Shown here: piece after piece, positions 10,110 through 22,447 of the stretch
Numbering within the stretch: position 1 is the first letter of the stretch
How the letters are laid out: the number at the start of each line of letters is the position of its first letter
Assembly: GCA_916613615.1 (NCBI GenBank)
Contig: OU744723.1
Coordinates: 68,839,226-68,903,225 of the forward strand
Direction: 5' to 3'
Length of the DNA stretch: 64,000 nt
From: Steromphala cineraria
Lineage: Eukaryota; Mollusca; Gastropoda; Trochida; Trochidae
Program-made: the position numbers and the translations under genes
The notes under the pieces: generated by a model
The model's database searches: none
What the model was told of the DNA's origin: nothing
The model's input: only the letters and a program-made list of their open reading frames with translations

Positions 10110-13100
10110 TGCTGATCTGAAAATATACAAATAAACACTCCACAACTCATGGAAGATGACGAAACTGTGATGACTTCTACACCTAACTCTTTAATCAATA
10201 TACGTATGGCGGGCATTTTGTTTTAAAATTTTCTAAACTTTTATCGAACTCCTGCCAATATGACAAAGTAAGCCAACTTGTATATAGATTTCAACTTCAA
10301 CATGCACATTTATATGCTCTGTGGATACACGCAGAATGACTCATCTGGTGGGAGTCAACATTGTGAAAATGAATGCTTGCTTATAGCTTGTAATAAAAGT
10401 ATAAACAGCGAATACCTTCCAGTTTGTAATAAATGGATAAACCTCAACATTTATATGCTCAGTGGATTCATGTTGCTTCATAAAATTTTAAAACAAGTAG
10501 GAGTAAACAATGTGAAAATGAATGCTTGCTTATACCTTCCAGCTTGTAATGAAAGGATAAACAGGTAAAATGTAATATTATATCCGAGTTCTACTGTATG
10601 TTGTTCCTCGGTATGTTTGTCAATACATCTTTAACCCATATATCAATCTGCACCCAATATTAACTTGTCCTTACAAATCAACATGTCAGCCAACACTCTT
10701 ATCAGCTTATACCAACTTACAAAGAGTTCATAATTACATGTATGCACTATTTCTATATTCATGTACCACTGTTTGTGTCTTTGTAAAACTAAACTGATTG
10801 ATTGACCAGGGAAATAGCTCGTACCAATATATAATTTTTTAATTTTTTAATTGTACCAAACTATCCCCATAGGCTATACAAAACGACTAACTGTATAGTT
10901 CCACTAGCTGTCTCTTATCTAGGTCATCGATACAATAAACCTTGCTGTTACTCATATGTTGAGTTGAAATGGTCCCGGGGTAATGGGACAGGTTATATAA
11001 ATAGGTTCAGAGGTGGATTTGATCAAGTAATTGAAATATATATGATAATTTTACTTCAATAACGCCTACACTAATGGCATATTACTGTATCCTTAGTACA
11101 CCTACCACTTCCTCGTTTATGGACAGAACTCAAACCAAATTATCCCCATGGCCCTTACACAACGACCAGCTGTATAGATCCACTAGCTCCAATTATCTAG
11201 GTCATCGATACAATAAACCTGGCTCTGACGGGATATGTTGAGTTGAAATTGACCCGGGGTACTGAGACAGATGATATGAACATGAGGCAGTTGTTAGATG
11301 AGAAGTTTGCATTGCATATGCTTATTAGTGATTGACGATAATCAGTGTTTAGTGTTTGGAGTATGTTTTAGTATCATACAATAAAGATGTGTCATACAAG
11401 TACTAATCATTGTGTAACATGCCTAACTTTTTATCCAGAGACTGTCATAAATACACTAGAATAACATGTTATTTCTTGAAATTATTTCTACTCATATCAA
11501 ATAAAAGGCAAATACTTACCTGCATGTCCACCCTGCTAGATATACCCACTTCTCTGGCTGTCTAATAACCTGATCTGTTTGTTTGCTTGTTACCCAGAAA
11601 CCATCGAGTGATCAATTACACTGCCTAGTGTATGCAGTTTTACAACCTACCTTGCATATCTTAGATCAAGTTGAATAGAGTATGATTGAATGTGAATGAA
11701 AAATGAATAACTCTAAGTTGTATGCGGTATCAATGCTTAGCATAGGTGTGTGTCCTGGAATACACCCAATGCATACTCTGTATAACTTTGCTTTTCAATT
11801 GCATGAAAGCAGAGGCTTGATAGTGTATCATTCGCCTATGGATTCTATATCTCTGTTCAAGAAATTGAAGTAATATATGCACGCTCGATTTTTGTGGCTG
11901 GTTGTTGTCACATTTTTCCACCTTAAGTTTAGTTCACTTGCTAGTGTATCTTAGTGCAAATATCATGTAGTTTTGAATTCGTTTTGATGTCAATCAACTT
12001 ACTCCAGCAGCACTGCCCATTGATCACCATTGTCCATATGTACAACAAACATTCCAAAACCATATTGTGAAATCACTGGTGCAGATTTTGGTACGGGAAA
12101 GTAAACATACATATGGGGCCATATTTATTAACTTCATTTTCTTAATTTTTATTTAAAATGATCTTCATTGACGCCCTTACAAAAACAATGGCAGCATTAC
12201 ATTACTTATTTCAAACGAAAAAATATGACGTAGGCCTGAAGCTGTTGATAACTTATGAAGGATTTTATAGAGAAAAATAGAAAGAAGTGTTTTCGAAATG
12301 TTGACCCTCCAGGATTAACTAGTAGGAATGTAATACAATTATGTTAACGCAAAATATATCTAAACTAATGAAATGAAATGACAGCATGATCGTTTTCATT
12401 TTTGCAAAGCTTTGATGCCTTACATACATTCCAAATTACATGATATCTGCATATCATGTGATATCTATAATATGCAGGTAGGTGAACAAACTTAAGGTAT
12501 ACACAGCTGTAATTCATGAAACAATCACTTATACTTGTCATGAGATTATTAAGTAATAATCTATCTGCGTCCTCACTAACTCAAAATCTAATGCAATGCG
12601 TTATTGCCAATTGAAACTCTATTGTACCGTTCAAAAATTGAAGTAACAAACTGAGATATCTTGAATGTAAAATTCATTGATGAAATAAATGTAAATATTA
12701 ATATCATTTTTGATTGAAAACGGTTCAATGGCAATGATCAATGATTAAAACTGTTTCCAAATTATGTTAACAGAAAAGACAAACGTTATGTGGATTGGAT
12801 GTTTAGGTTATAAAACTAGCATACATGTAAATGTAAAGGAATTTTTCTCTTTCTATGATTGATGTGTGTTTAAATTTTCATTTAAGAAAGTTAAACTCAA
12901 AAGATTTGTTTTTTAGCGATAAACATGCAAGTTAAATAAGATGTATTAACCAGAAAACTGGGATTTTCGATTGTACCTAATATAAATAAATAATTGATGA
13001 ATCATTCTCTGAGTCACTTTAATTTTGCTAGCGGTATTCATTGGTTTAAAATTTGCAGGTGTCAATAAATGTGTGTGTACTACCATTACAGATTTGATTT

Positions 13101-13427
13101 GAAACTTTTTAAAACAAAAAAGTATTTCTTCAATTAGATAACCTACTGTTATCGTGTGTAAGATTGTAAACAAAAACGTGGCACTTTTCGTAACATATCG
13201 GTTTGTCATTAGCGCAATTATAATTGTTCTTTATTCATTTTTTTAAAAAACAATAATTACCATATTGCCATAAATATCTGGAAAGGTTTTAGACATAATG
13301 GTAGGGTATTCTATTCTAGATTCAAGGATTTAATGTGTCAGCGTTTATTTCTCTATTTCAATGATTGAGACTAAATCACGTTTCTAATGAATTGTACTGA
13401 GCCTTCTATAAGGTCTTAATCATTATA
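10110..13427. other. Upstream region of copy B
   Basis: No gene is supported in these 3.3 kb. The first part (to about 11300) shares blocks with the upstream regions of A, C and D, including a TCACAAATC-to-AAACTGATTGA block near 10668-10806. A candidate splice donor lies at 11520. From about 11900 to 13427 the sequence is AT-rich and I see no copy of it elsewhere in the window. The CpG-rich block seen upstream of A, C, D and E was not found here. Confidence 0.5.
11520..11600 (-). promoter_or_regulatory. Candidate non-coding first exon of copy B
   Basis: On the minus strand CATGCAG|GTAAGTATT is a near-perfect splice donor ending an exon at 11520. The related positions in A (about 3336) and C (about 31999) read CATGCGG|GTGAGT. 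The exon start and promoter cannot be fixed from sequence. Confidence 0.35.
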
Positions 13428-13636
13428 AAGCTTTATATTGTATCTATTGTTCTTTCATAGTATTTTTGTCAGTCTGAAAACAATAAACTGCATAATGAAA
13501 CAATCATTTCATTTCTATTTACACTGTTATGAACTATGCATATACATAATACCTACTAAAGGAACATTCTCATGCTGAACATATCTTTTTTAAATCATGC
13601 AAACCAAGCAATCTGGCAACAGGTCCAAGTTTAGTC
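13428..13636 (+). repeat. Left copy of the ~209-bp direct repeat flanking the older LINE
   Basis: It runs from CTTTATATTGTATCTATTG to CAAGTTTAGTC and is matched at 22236-22447 at roughly nine bases in ten by eye. The LINE starts abruptly after it. The downstream copy continues into DNA that resembles 53021-53100, so the right copy is the one contiguous with that flank. Confidence 0.7.
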
Positions 13637-15388
13637 CCGATCGTCCATATCTAAAAAATTGGCGCCCTATAACCCTCCTTAATGTTGATTATAAAATAGC
13701 CTCTGGCGTAATTGCTTGTAGAATAAAGCAGGTTTTACCAACTATCATTAGTGAAACCCAAACTGGATTCCTTAAAAACCGCTCTATTTCAGAAAATACA
13801 CGATTATTGTATGACTTAATGAATCACTGTGAAGTTAGTGAAATACCTGGTTTGTTAGTCACTGTTGACTTTGAGAAAGCTTTTGATACCATTGAATGGG
13901 ATTTCATCGATAAGGCACTAACTTTTACACTTTGGCACTTCATTCCGAAAATGGATTAAGTTTTTTCAATATAATACTCTCAGTGCAATCATAAATGCTG
14001 GTAATATTTCACAATATTTTAATCTAGGGCGCGGCTGTAGACAGGGTGACCCAGTCTCCCCATATCTTTTCATCATCTGTGCAGAGTTGCTTTCGATAAG
14101 TATTAAAAAAAATAAAAAAATTAATGGTATCAATGTAAATGGAGTGGAATATTGTATTTTTCAATATGCAGATGACACAAACTTCACGCTTGATGACATT
14201 CTAAAGAAATTTGCGACATGCTCAGGTTTAAACATTAATTATGACAAAACTATGCTTATCTGGATTGGATCCATGAAAAATACTTCTGAACAAATATGTC
14301 CACATATTCCTTCACGCTGGTCGAAAGAACCATACAAAATACTTGGTATTGTCTTTAACGTCGATCTTTCAAATATGACTGAATCGAATTTCGAAAAGCA
14401 ATTTGAGAAAGCAAGAAAACTCTTATTTTTATGGTCGTCGAGAATACTCACTCTAAGAGGAAAGGTTACAATAATAAAATCCCAAATACTGCCATTGTTC
14501 ACACATCTCTTTACATCTCTTCCAGACCCAGACACCTCCTTCTTTAAAAGATTGGATACTTTAATTTATAAAACTATATGATCCGGCAAAAGAGATAAAA
14601 TAAAGAGAAAAATGCTCACCAAGGACTATTTGAACAGGGGTCTAAAAATGGTTGACTTTCGCAATTTCAACAAATACTTAAAAATCAAATGGATCAAAAG
14701 AATATCGACAAATGGCCTCTGGCAAAATTTATCAAAATTGTCTCTATATCCATGTTATGAACCATCTCTTTTTAATTTCCAAAAACGAGAGTTACTCAGA
14801 GCAAAGAGACAAATTAAAAATTACTTTTGGAGAGATGTTGTCAGTGGCTATGCAGAACTGCGAAGCGACTATATATCTGATATCAATACTTTCCTTGAAA
14901 TGCCGCTAATGAAGTTTTTCTCCGATAAAGATGTACCTGTATTTGCCCGATGGCATGACAAACGATTAAAATATGTCTACCAAATATTTCAAGGAACAGG
15001 TGATATAAACGATTTTAAACTCATTCAAAATGAATTCAATATACGCGATACATATTTATCATATTTCAAATTGTTAAAATATCTTCCAAATAAGCAGCTT
15101 TTTACATTGAAGAATCAATGTCCAAACTTAACCATAATCCCCCCTATGAGAAATTGTGATATATTGGAACGTCTTATTTGTTCCAAAGATTGTAAATTTA
15201 TCTACCAACTTTTATGTGATCAAAACCGGACCTCACTTGAACAATTATGTCATAAATGGAAAGCAAGGTAGACATCACTATTACGCAAGACCATATTTCA
15301 AAATGTTTCGAAATTAATCATAACTCGACTATCGACAACCAAATCCGAAATTTTCAATATCGACTTCTTCACCGAATAATTACAACTA
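13637..15388 (+). pseudogene. Reverse transcriptase fragment of the older LINE (5' part)
   Basis: Three successive frame pieces (to 13959, 14087-14581 and 14612-15271) give a non-LTR reverse transcriptase of L1/Tx1 type. Visible motifs are LKNWRPITLLN, VDFEKAFD, RGCRQGDP (in the frame gap near 14035) and the catalytic FQYADDT. Frameshifts and stops separate the pieces, so no intact enzyme can be made. The part before LKNWRP is missing, as expected from 5' truncation. Confidence 0.85.
15374..15388 (+). repeat. Target-site duplication, left copy (15 bp)
   Basis: GAATAATTACAACTA at 15374-15388 is repeated without a mismatch at 21551-21565, directly after the poly-A tail of the younger LINE. This fixes the insertion boundaries. 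Confidence 0.9.
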
Positions 15389-15593
15389 CAACTTCCGGTT
15401 GCCCATGGGACACGATAAGACGTGTGTTAGCGGCTCTCCCCATGAATGTCCAAAGGCAAAGCATGGTGTTATGAGTGAAAACTGAAAACTGCCTTCTTCC
15501 ACATGTACAGATAACCTGAAGATACCATACCCTAACCAAACCGAGTGAGTAAAATACAATTTGGAGATTTTGAAAACATTTTACTCAGCCAAT

Positions 15594-16379
15594 ATGTCGC
15601 ATTCTTCTAACCCAAAATCGAGAGTTAACAGGCGCTCCTCGTCAACCCCAAATATTGAAGAAATTATTTTATCTATGGAGAAAAGACTATCTGATAAGAT
15701 TGACAATGGGAATAGGGTATTAAATCAAGCAATAAGTGATTTGAAAAGTGACATGTGCACAATCTCCAAACGTGTTGATGACGTGGAGGGTATGGCCGCC
15801 ATTAACGAAAATGCAGTCAAAAGTTTGAAGTGCGAGGTGGAATCCCTTAAAGCCAAACTAAATGAACAGACTAATACTTTTGAAAGAAAAATACTCCAAC
15901 AGGAAATCCACGATCGCAAGACTAATCTCCTATATTATGGAATTCATGAAGTTGTGAATGAAGATTCAGAGAAAGTTTGGGTGAAATGTTCTCCAATGAT
16001 CTCAGTTTTTCGGACAATACTGTTGACAATATATACTTTAAGACCGTCCATAGACTACCCAGAAAACCCTTCTCCGGTGATCCCACCCCTGACGCTCCCT
16101 CCCCGATCATAGCAAGTTTCTTGAGCATGGCGGATCGAGACATGGTGTTAAGATCTTCTAAAAATCTAAAAGGAAAAAGAATGTCGATAAGAACTGATTT
16201 GCCGGAAAAACTAAAGAAACTATCGAAAATCCTGTTTGATATTTCATGAGGAGAAGCTACAAACGCGTGTGCGACAGATCGGTGTTGACCATGTTCTAGA
16301 GACGAGAGTAAATAGCGGATCACCCTGGGCTTGCCGTATCAGACTCACTGGTGATATGAATCCTCCATACGAAATATGA
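15594..16379 (+). pseudogene. LINE ORF1 (coiled-coil RNA-binding protein), frameshifted
   Basis: The likely start is the ATG of MSHSSNPKSR. An N-terminal coiled coil (MEKRLSDKIDNGNRVLNQ and on) is followed by an RRM-like part (KTNLLYYGIHE, then HRLPRKPFSG and PSPIIASF, MSIRTDLP). This layout is that of L1-type ORF1 proteins, which coat the element RNA. The frame shifts near 15970 and again near 16230. The last part, reading QTRVRQIGVDHV and ending NPPYEI, stops at 16377-16379. As it stands it cannot give a full protein. Confidence 0.75.
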
Positions 16380-17589
16380 CTTTAAATGACTTTGATGCTC
16401 TATTACATCGGTAACGTTGGCAATGAAGTTGAGACCTGTGTTTATCATTTATTTCATTCATTTGCTAAATGTTTTGTGTAAGTCTGCGAGAGACCACTAG
16501 ATGGACTTAAAGAATACAAAGGTCAACAATACTTTAGTTGAGCACGTTTAACTGTTTGATAGCGAAGTTCAGCTGTATTACTTAATAAGTTTTCTGTACT
16601 AACTACATGTATCTTACTTGCCTAATACTTCGGCGTTTGAATGAGGCCATTGTTTTATGTTATTACTGCTTATAATGACTTTAAGTTGAGAAAATGACAA
16701 TCAAACTGTTTAGAGAACTAATGCACAATGGTAAGCGCCTCCCACTTTGCTTTTAACATATAAATATATCCTTCTGTAATACAAACTACGCGTTCAAGTA
16801 CATGTACTTCAACAGAAGAGTGAAATATGATAAAGTAAAATAATTGAGATATTTCATCTCATCTATTTTTATGTTCATTTGAAATGAGTATACATGTATC
16901 TACCTGTTATGCACAATGTGGATGTTCCTATTATATTAGTTCCGGGTAACGTATGATCGCATATGATATTTGCATGAGATTAGTAAAGCATACAAGTACA
17001 TATTCTACCATAACCGTCAAAATTACTCTAATACTAAAGCGTAAAATGGATGAATGCTTACCTTACCAACAGAATCATCCATTTAATATCCATAACACTG
17101 AAATCCTAAGGATTGATTGCAAATGTCCACATATTTTAGACCTTTTACCATCATGAATCTATCTCCATACAACGTGGCAGTTTTTTTCATATGCATCATT
17201 GACACGCGCTGTAATATACATGCACGGACTTTCCACTTTCACTGCGTAGCGTTCATGTCACTCGTGTTAACAACACTCATGTTTATAGAAATATCAGGAG
17301 ATTTCACTTTATTTGTTGTTGTTTTTCATTTTGTTCCAATATCCATCAGGGATATTCGTGGGGTAGATTAACCCCTCCGTACGATGATTTCTTTTATGTT
17401 TTTAAGTTGCTTTTCTAAAGTTTTATCCCTAAGCTGGATAATGTTTTCAATTCCTTTTCCTCAGAACCAGAAGTACTTTTTACCAAAACGACAGGCAAAC
17501 TCAATAGATCTTTACATTGAATTTACTTTGCTGTTGATTTTTTATTCCAATTTGGCTGAAACTTCACACACCATTCGTTTGCTTAAAAA
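16380..17589 (+). other. Unusually long spacer between ORF1 and ORF2 of the LINE
   Basis: This 1.2-kb AT-rich stretch has no recognisable protein. It could be a real inter-ORF spacer, or later DNA inserted between the two frames. I see no clear terminal repeats or duplicated target that would mark an insertion. Confidence 0.45.
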
Positions 17590-20500
17590 ATGACCGAAAA
17601 GCTTGAGATACTATGTCAAAACTGCAGAGGCCTTAATAATAGCCTAAAACGCAAAAAAAGTTTTTAGTTTTCTAAAGAAGAAAAATGGCAATATTTATTG
17701 TTTGCAAGATATACATTTTACCTCCGACCAAATCCTGAAGATAAAAGAACAATGGGGATATAATGAATGCTACATTAGTTGCTTCAGAAGTAATGCCCGG
17801 GGAACGGCTATATATTGTTTAATAACAATTTTGAGTTTAAAGTACAAGAGTGTGATATAGATGTCTTTGGAAATTATGTTGCTCTTAAGATTCTTATTAA
17901 TGAGATTACCTACACTGTAATCAGTATATATGGGCCAAACGAAGATAGGCCAGACTTTTATGAGACTATCATGAACATAGTTACGAATTATGACAGTGAT
18001 GAAATATGTCTGTGTGGTGATTGGAATCTAGTTCAAAACAAACATCTAGACACGTATAACTATAAACACATTAACAACCCCAATGCAAGAGAGAAAGTTT
18101 TTGAAATGATTGATAAATTTGATTTAAAAGATCCCTGGCGTGAACTCAACTACGATGCTAAACCTAAACCTGGCGGCAACCGACTCCCCTTAAACAATCG
18201 CGACTCGATTTTTTTCTGATTTCCCATGGGTTGTTTTCTGCAGTTGACAATAGCGAAATCCTGCCAAGTATAAATTCGGATCACTCGCTTATCTACCTGT
18301 CCTTGACTTGTTCTACCTTAGCAAGGGGAAAGGGCTTTTGGAAATTCAATAATTCACTCCTCCATGATAGAAAATACGTAAAACTTGTAAAGGATACAAT
18401 CCAATCAACTATAGAACAATATAAAACCCCGGATGATGAATCAAACAGTTACTCTATTGATGCTCAATTACTTTGGAAAACACTACTACTCATGATCAGG
18501 GGTAAAACTATATATTATTCATCAACCAAAAAGAAAATCATAAATGAAAAAGAGAGAAACTTGGAATCTAAATTAGAAGAAGTGGAAATGAAACTAGATC
18601 TAAATGAGGACAACCACACCAAGCAAAGTTTGCTTGACGAAATAAATGTTACTTAAAATGATCTAAATGAAATTGCAGACCATAAAATAAACGGAATACT
18701 AATGAGATCTAAAGCAAATTTGATCGAAAAGGGAGAAAAACCAACCAAATACGTTTTAAAGCTAGAGTCTAGAATTTTTTTTAATAAATCAATTAATGTT
18801 ATAGAAAAGAATGACGGTACGATTGTTTCAGAAAGTAAACCTCTACTTGAAGAAACAAAGTTATTTTACGAAAAACTATATACCGCACAGAAACAATCTG
18901 AGGTTAATCTGTCCGAAATGCTCAAAAATGAAAAATATGAAGTATTAAATGATCTTGATAGATGTGATCTTGAAGGAGAATTACAATTATTTGAGTTGTC
19001 GTTCGCTCTAAAAAACATGAAAAATGAAAAGAGCCCAGGGCCTGATGGTTTTACTACAGAATTTCTTAAATTCTTCTGGAAAGATTTAGGAATATTTCTC
19101 CTCAAGTCTCTTAATTCTGGTAATGATGCTGGCAATTTATCAATCTCACAAAAGCAGGGATTGATAACATGCATCCCGAAAGCAAATAAACCTAAGAAAT
19201 TTTTGAAAAACTGGCGCCCAATCTCTTTACTTAATACCTCGTACAAAATTGGTGCCGCCGCAATTGCAAACAGAATTAAAAAGATATTACCACTTATTAT
19301 AAATGAAGATCAAAAAGGCTTTTTGTAAAAGGAAGATATATTGGCGAAGTAACAAGACTTGTATATGACATAATGGAACATACCGAATCATGTCAGATAC
19401 CAGGATTACTCCTACTTATTGACTTTGAAAAAGCATTCGATTCAGTAGACAGGAATTACCTCAGAAAAGTCTTGACGTTTGTTAATTTTGGACCCAGCAT
19501 TTCACGCTGGATAGAAACCTTTTACAATGATATTGAATCAAGAGTCCTAGCAAATGGCTTCGCATCGTCCCCGTTCAAAATAAGTCGAGGTTGCCGCCAG
19601 GGGGATCCGCTTGCGCCATATATATTTCTCTTATGTGTAGAAATTTTGGGTATTATGATACGTAATAATAAGAATATCAAAGGATTCAAAATTGGAAATA
19701 TAGAACATATTCTTTCACAATTTGCAGACGATACAACTCTCACGTTAGATGGTACGGAAAAAAGCCTCTACGCAGCTTTAAATACTTTAGAATTTTTCGC
19801 CCGCTTCTCAGGACTGAAAGTCAACATTGATAGCACAAAACTTATATGGATTGGTTCAAAAAAAAAGATCCCGATACAAGATGTGTAAAGAATGGAATTT
19901 TGACTGGTCACAAACAAATTTCTCACTCTTAGGCATAAATTTTGATATTGACCTAGACAAGATGGTTGATGATAACTACAACGAAAAGCTCTCTCATGTT
20001 GACAGGCAAATGAGTATTTGGTCAGCTCGAACATTGACCCCTTATGGCAGAAATACTGTGCTTAAATCGCTCCTACTTCCAAAACTTCCATCTATTCTCG
20101 TCCTTACCAAACCCGGAAAAAAGTTTCATTGAAAGCCTACAAAAGAAATGTTTTAATTTCATATGGAAAAATAAACCAGATAAGGTTAAAAGAGCTGTAA
20201 TAATTCTGAATCCAGAACATGGGGGTATAAAAGCTCCAAATATCAGAAAGATTATTTCATCACAAAAACTAAAATGGATGAAACGTATCAGTGGTAATGA
20301 CCTGAAATGGACACATCTGTTTAAACATCTGTTGAATATAAAAACTCCTTTTCTAATAACAGATAGCGGCTTCATTCAGAATATAGTAATTCCCTCTTTA
20401 TCAAACTCATTTTGGAAAGATATACTCCTAGAATGATCGCACTTTATATCAATAAGCAAAAAGACTATTTCGAATGAATATGACATACTCTCGCAATCAC

Positions 20501-21401
20501 TGTGGAACAATGATAATATTTTGATTGGTGGGCAACCGTTTTTGTATTATGATTGGTATGTAAAAGGTGTTGTTTTCGTTAATGATCTCCTACATGAAGA
20601 TGGCAGACTGCTAACATATGAAGAATTTTCCAATACATTTTCAATAAAGACCAATTTTCTAACTTATGAATCAGTGAAAAGAGCCATATTGGCATACAGC
20701 CGATCTCTAAAAATTACCAAATTTAATAGAAAACTGTTTGGTCCTATATATACCCTTTTAACATATCACAAATAAACACCAAAATTGAGGGTAAAAGATT
20801 GTATGCCTTTCTACTTGACTCAAAATTCGTTCGGCTTCCCAGCTTTTTAAAATGGGAAAGAATTCTACAAGTTGAATTTGCTGACAATGATTGGAAATTT
20901 TTTAATATAATTGCAAATAAATGTTCGGGATGTACAGATTTAAAATGGTTGCAATACAGAATCATTCATAATATTTTGCCAACAAGACACTTTCTCAACA
21001 GAATTGGATATATATCATCCCCACTTTGTCCATTTTGCCAAACGGAAATCGAAACAATTAACCACATGTTTTGGGATTGTGAACCTATCTTCATCTTATG
21101 GAAAGAAATAGAATCATGGTTAAATTCTGTACAATTGAAATTGGAATTCACAAATAAGATTATAATATTAGGAATGAAAGGCAAGAACAATAACCCCGTA
21201 AATGCAATCATTTTAATAGTCAAACAGTATATTTATAGATGCAGCATAAATGGTTTTAAACCAAAATTAAAATATGTGAAAAATAAAATTGTACGTTACT
21301 ATGATTTATCAAAATTTGTGTTTTTGTCGTCAGAAACTGAAGAAAAGTGTTTTAAATATTGGTCATCTCTGCACTTACTGTTCAAGAATACTCCTGTTTG
21401 A
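17590..21401 (+). pseudogene. LINE ORF2 (endonuclease and reverse transcriptase), multiply broken
   Basis: The frame starts at ATG 17590 with an APE-type endonuclease N-terminus (EILCQNCRGLNN). Endonuclease motifs CGDWN and SDHS are visible. The reverse transcriptase follows: SPGPDGFTTEF, LKNWRPISLLN, IDFEKAFDS, RGCRQGDPLAP and the catalytic FADDTT. The C-terminus has a CPFC-x-H-x-C zinc-finger-like motif near residue group PLCPFC...HMFWDC. This is the order of L1/Tx1-clade ORF2. At least six frameshifts and two in-frame stops (near 17665, 18220, 18655, 19328, 19870, 20110, 20436 and 20776) break it. Confidence 0.85.
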
Positions 21402-21550
21402 AAATAATGAATTGTTAAGAAATAGTCCTGTTATGCTTAACTTATGTATTTATCAGCCAATTGAGGATTTATGTATTTGTACATATGTGCTGTGTGTATA
21501 ATGTTGAATAAATGTTAATGTTAATAAAAAAAATGATAATAAAAAAAAAA

Positions 21551-21565
21551 GAATAATTACAACTA
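21551..21565 (+). repeat. Target-site duplication, right copy (15 bp)
   Basis: Identical to 15374-15388; it follows the poly-A tail, and the older LINE resumes directly after it. Confidence 0.9.
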
Positions 21566-21938
21566 AATCATTTCTCTTTAAGATTGGACAAAGTGAAGAT
21601 CAGCTTTGTTCTTTAAGCGAGAGTGAAAATGAAACGATTGAACACCTGCTTAACAACTGCAGTAAAGTGCAGACACTGCTAAAAAAAACTTTCATACTTC
21701 GTTCAAAAACGAAATTGGTCATATTATTGATATCAACCTCTCTTCGTTTCTTCTTGGCGACCCCAATCAAAGCATTCTTGTCAATCATCAATTCACTATC
21801 ATAAAGAAATACATTTATAAATGAAAGTGTACGATTAAGGATATAAACTTTAACCATTTAAAGAAAATAATAAAATTCCACTATGATATAGAAAAATTCA
21901 TATGTGACAAAGACAATGAAGAATTTTTTAAAAAATGA
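21566..21938 (+). pseudogene. C-terminal part of the older LINE ORF2
   Basis: The sequence resumes the older element's reverse transcriptase C-terminus, with the conserved NETIEHLLNNC pattern of the terminal zinc-finger-like domain and an IIKKYIYK segment. One or more frameshifts occur. The frame stops at 21936-21938, and a pyrimidine-rich 3'UTR follows to the A-rich tail. Confidence 0.7.
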
Positions 21939-22235
21939 ACCGGCTGCTTCACAACATAAATCTCCTCCACTTCTCTCTTTCTCTCTCTCTCACTTGTTCT
22001 CCCTGGTTTTTTTCTCTCATTCTTTTTTTAAATGAAACTTTAATTAGATTTAATATACTGAGATAGATTTAAGACGCCACAATATTTGTTGCTTATTCTC
22101 AAAAATATGTAATGCGATTCCTCACCACGTAGGATCGTATTCACTGTTAAAATCGTGGTAACTTCTGTGTAATAAAGAAAAGAAAAAAACAAACAAACTT
22201 TATTGCATCGATAACACCCTTCATTATATGTTAAA

Positions 22236-22447
22236 ACTTTATATTGTATCTATTGTTCTTTCATAGTATCTTTTTCAGTCTGAAAACAATAAACTACATC
22301 ATGAAACTAACATTTCATTTCTTCTCACAATGTTATGAACTATACATAAACAAACATATAACTATTAAAGGAACATTCTCATGTTGAACATATTTTGTTT
22401 TTAAATCGTGCAAACCAAGCAATCTGGCAACAGGTACAAGTTTAGTC
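22236..22447 (+). repeat. Right copy of the ~209-bp direct repeat flanking the older LINE
   Basis: It matches 13428-13636 in order and orientation, ending at the same CAAGTTTAGTC. About 35 bp of unassigned DNA lies between the LINE tail and the first clear match; it may be a diverged extension of the repeat. Confidence 0.7.

Larger units (their letters stand above)
15389..21550 (+). mobile_element. Younger L1/Tx1-like LINE, near full length, nested in the older one
   Basis: This 6.16-kb insertion lies between perfect 15-bp target duplications and ends in a poly-A tract (about 21527-21550). It has a 5' leader, a damaged ORF1 (15594-16379), a long spacer, and a damaged ORF2 (17590-21401) with endonuclease, reverse transcriptase and C-terminal zinc finger. 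It is on the plus strand, opposite to the TRIM genes. Frameshifts and stops show it is inactive, although the target duplication is still identical. Confidence 0.88.
13637..22199 (+). mobile_element. Older L1/Tx1-like LINE, 5'-truncated, split by a nested LINE
   Basis: The older element consists of 13637-15388 and 21566-22199. It starts inside the reverse transcriptase just before LKNWRPITLLN and runs to an A-rich 3' tail near 22170-22199. Its open frame is broken by several shifts. The middle is occupied by the younger LINE (15389-21550). The two halves meet in sense across the 15-bp duplication GAATAATTACAACTA. Confidence 0.85.

Noticed and set aside
12440..12470. A short palindrome, ACATGATAT-CTGC-ATATCATGT
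   Set aside because: Nine-base arms are easily expected by chance in AT-rich DNA of this length; nothing around it supports a function.
13637..22199. Two separate LINE insertions in tandem
   Set aside because: The 15-bp duplication and the resumption of the first element's reading direction show nesting, not tandem insertion.
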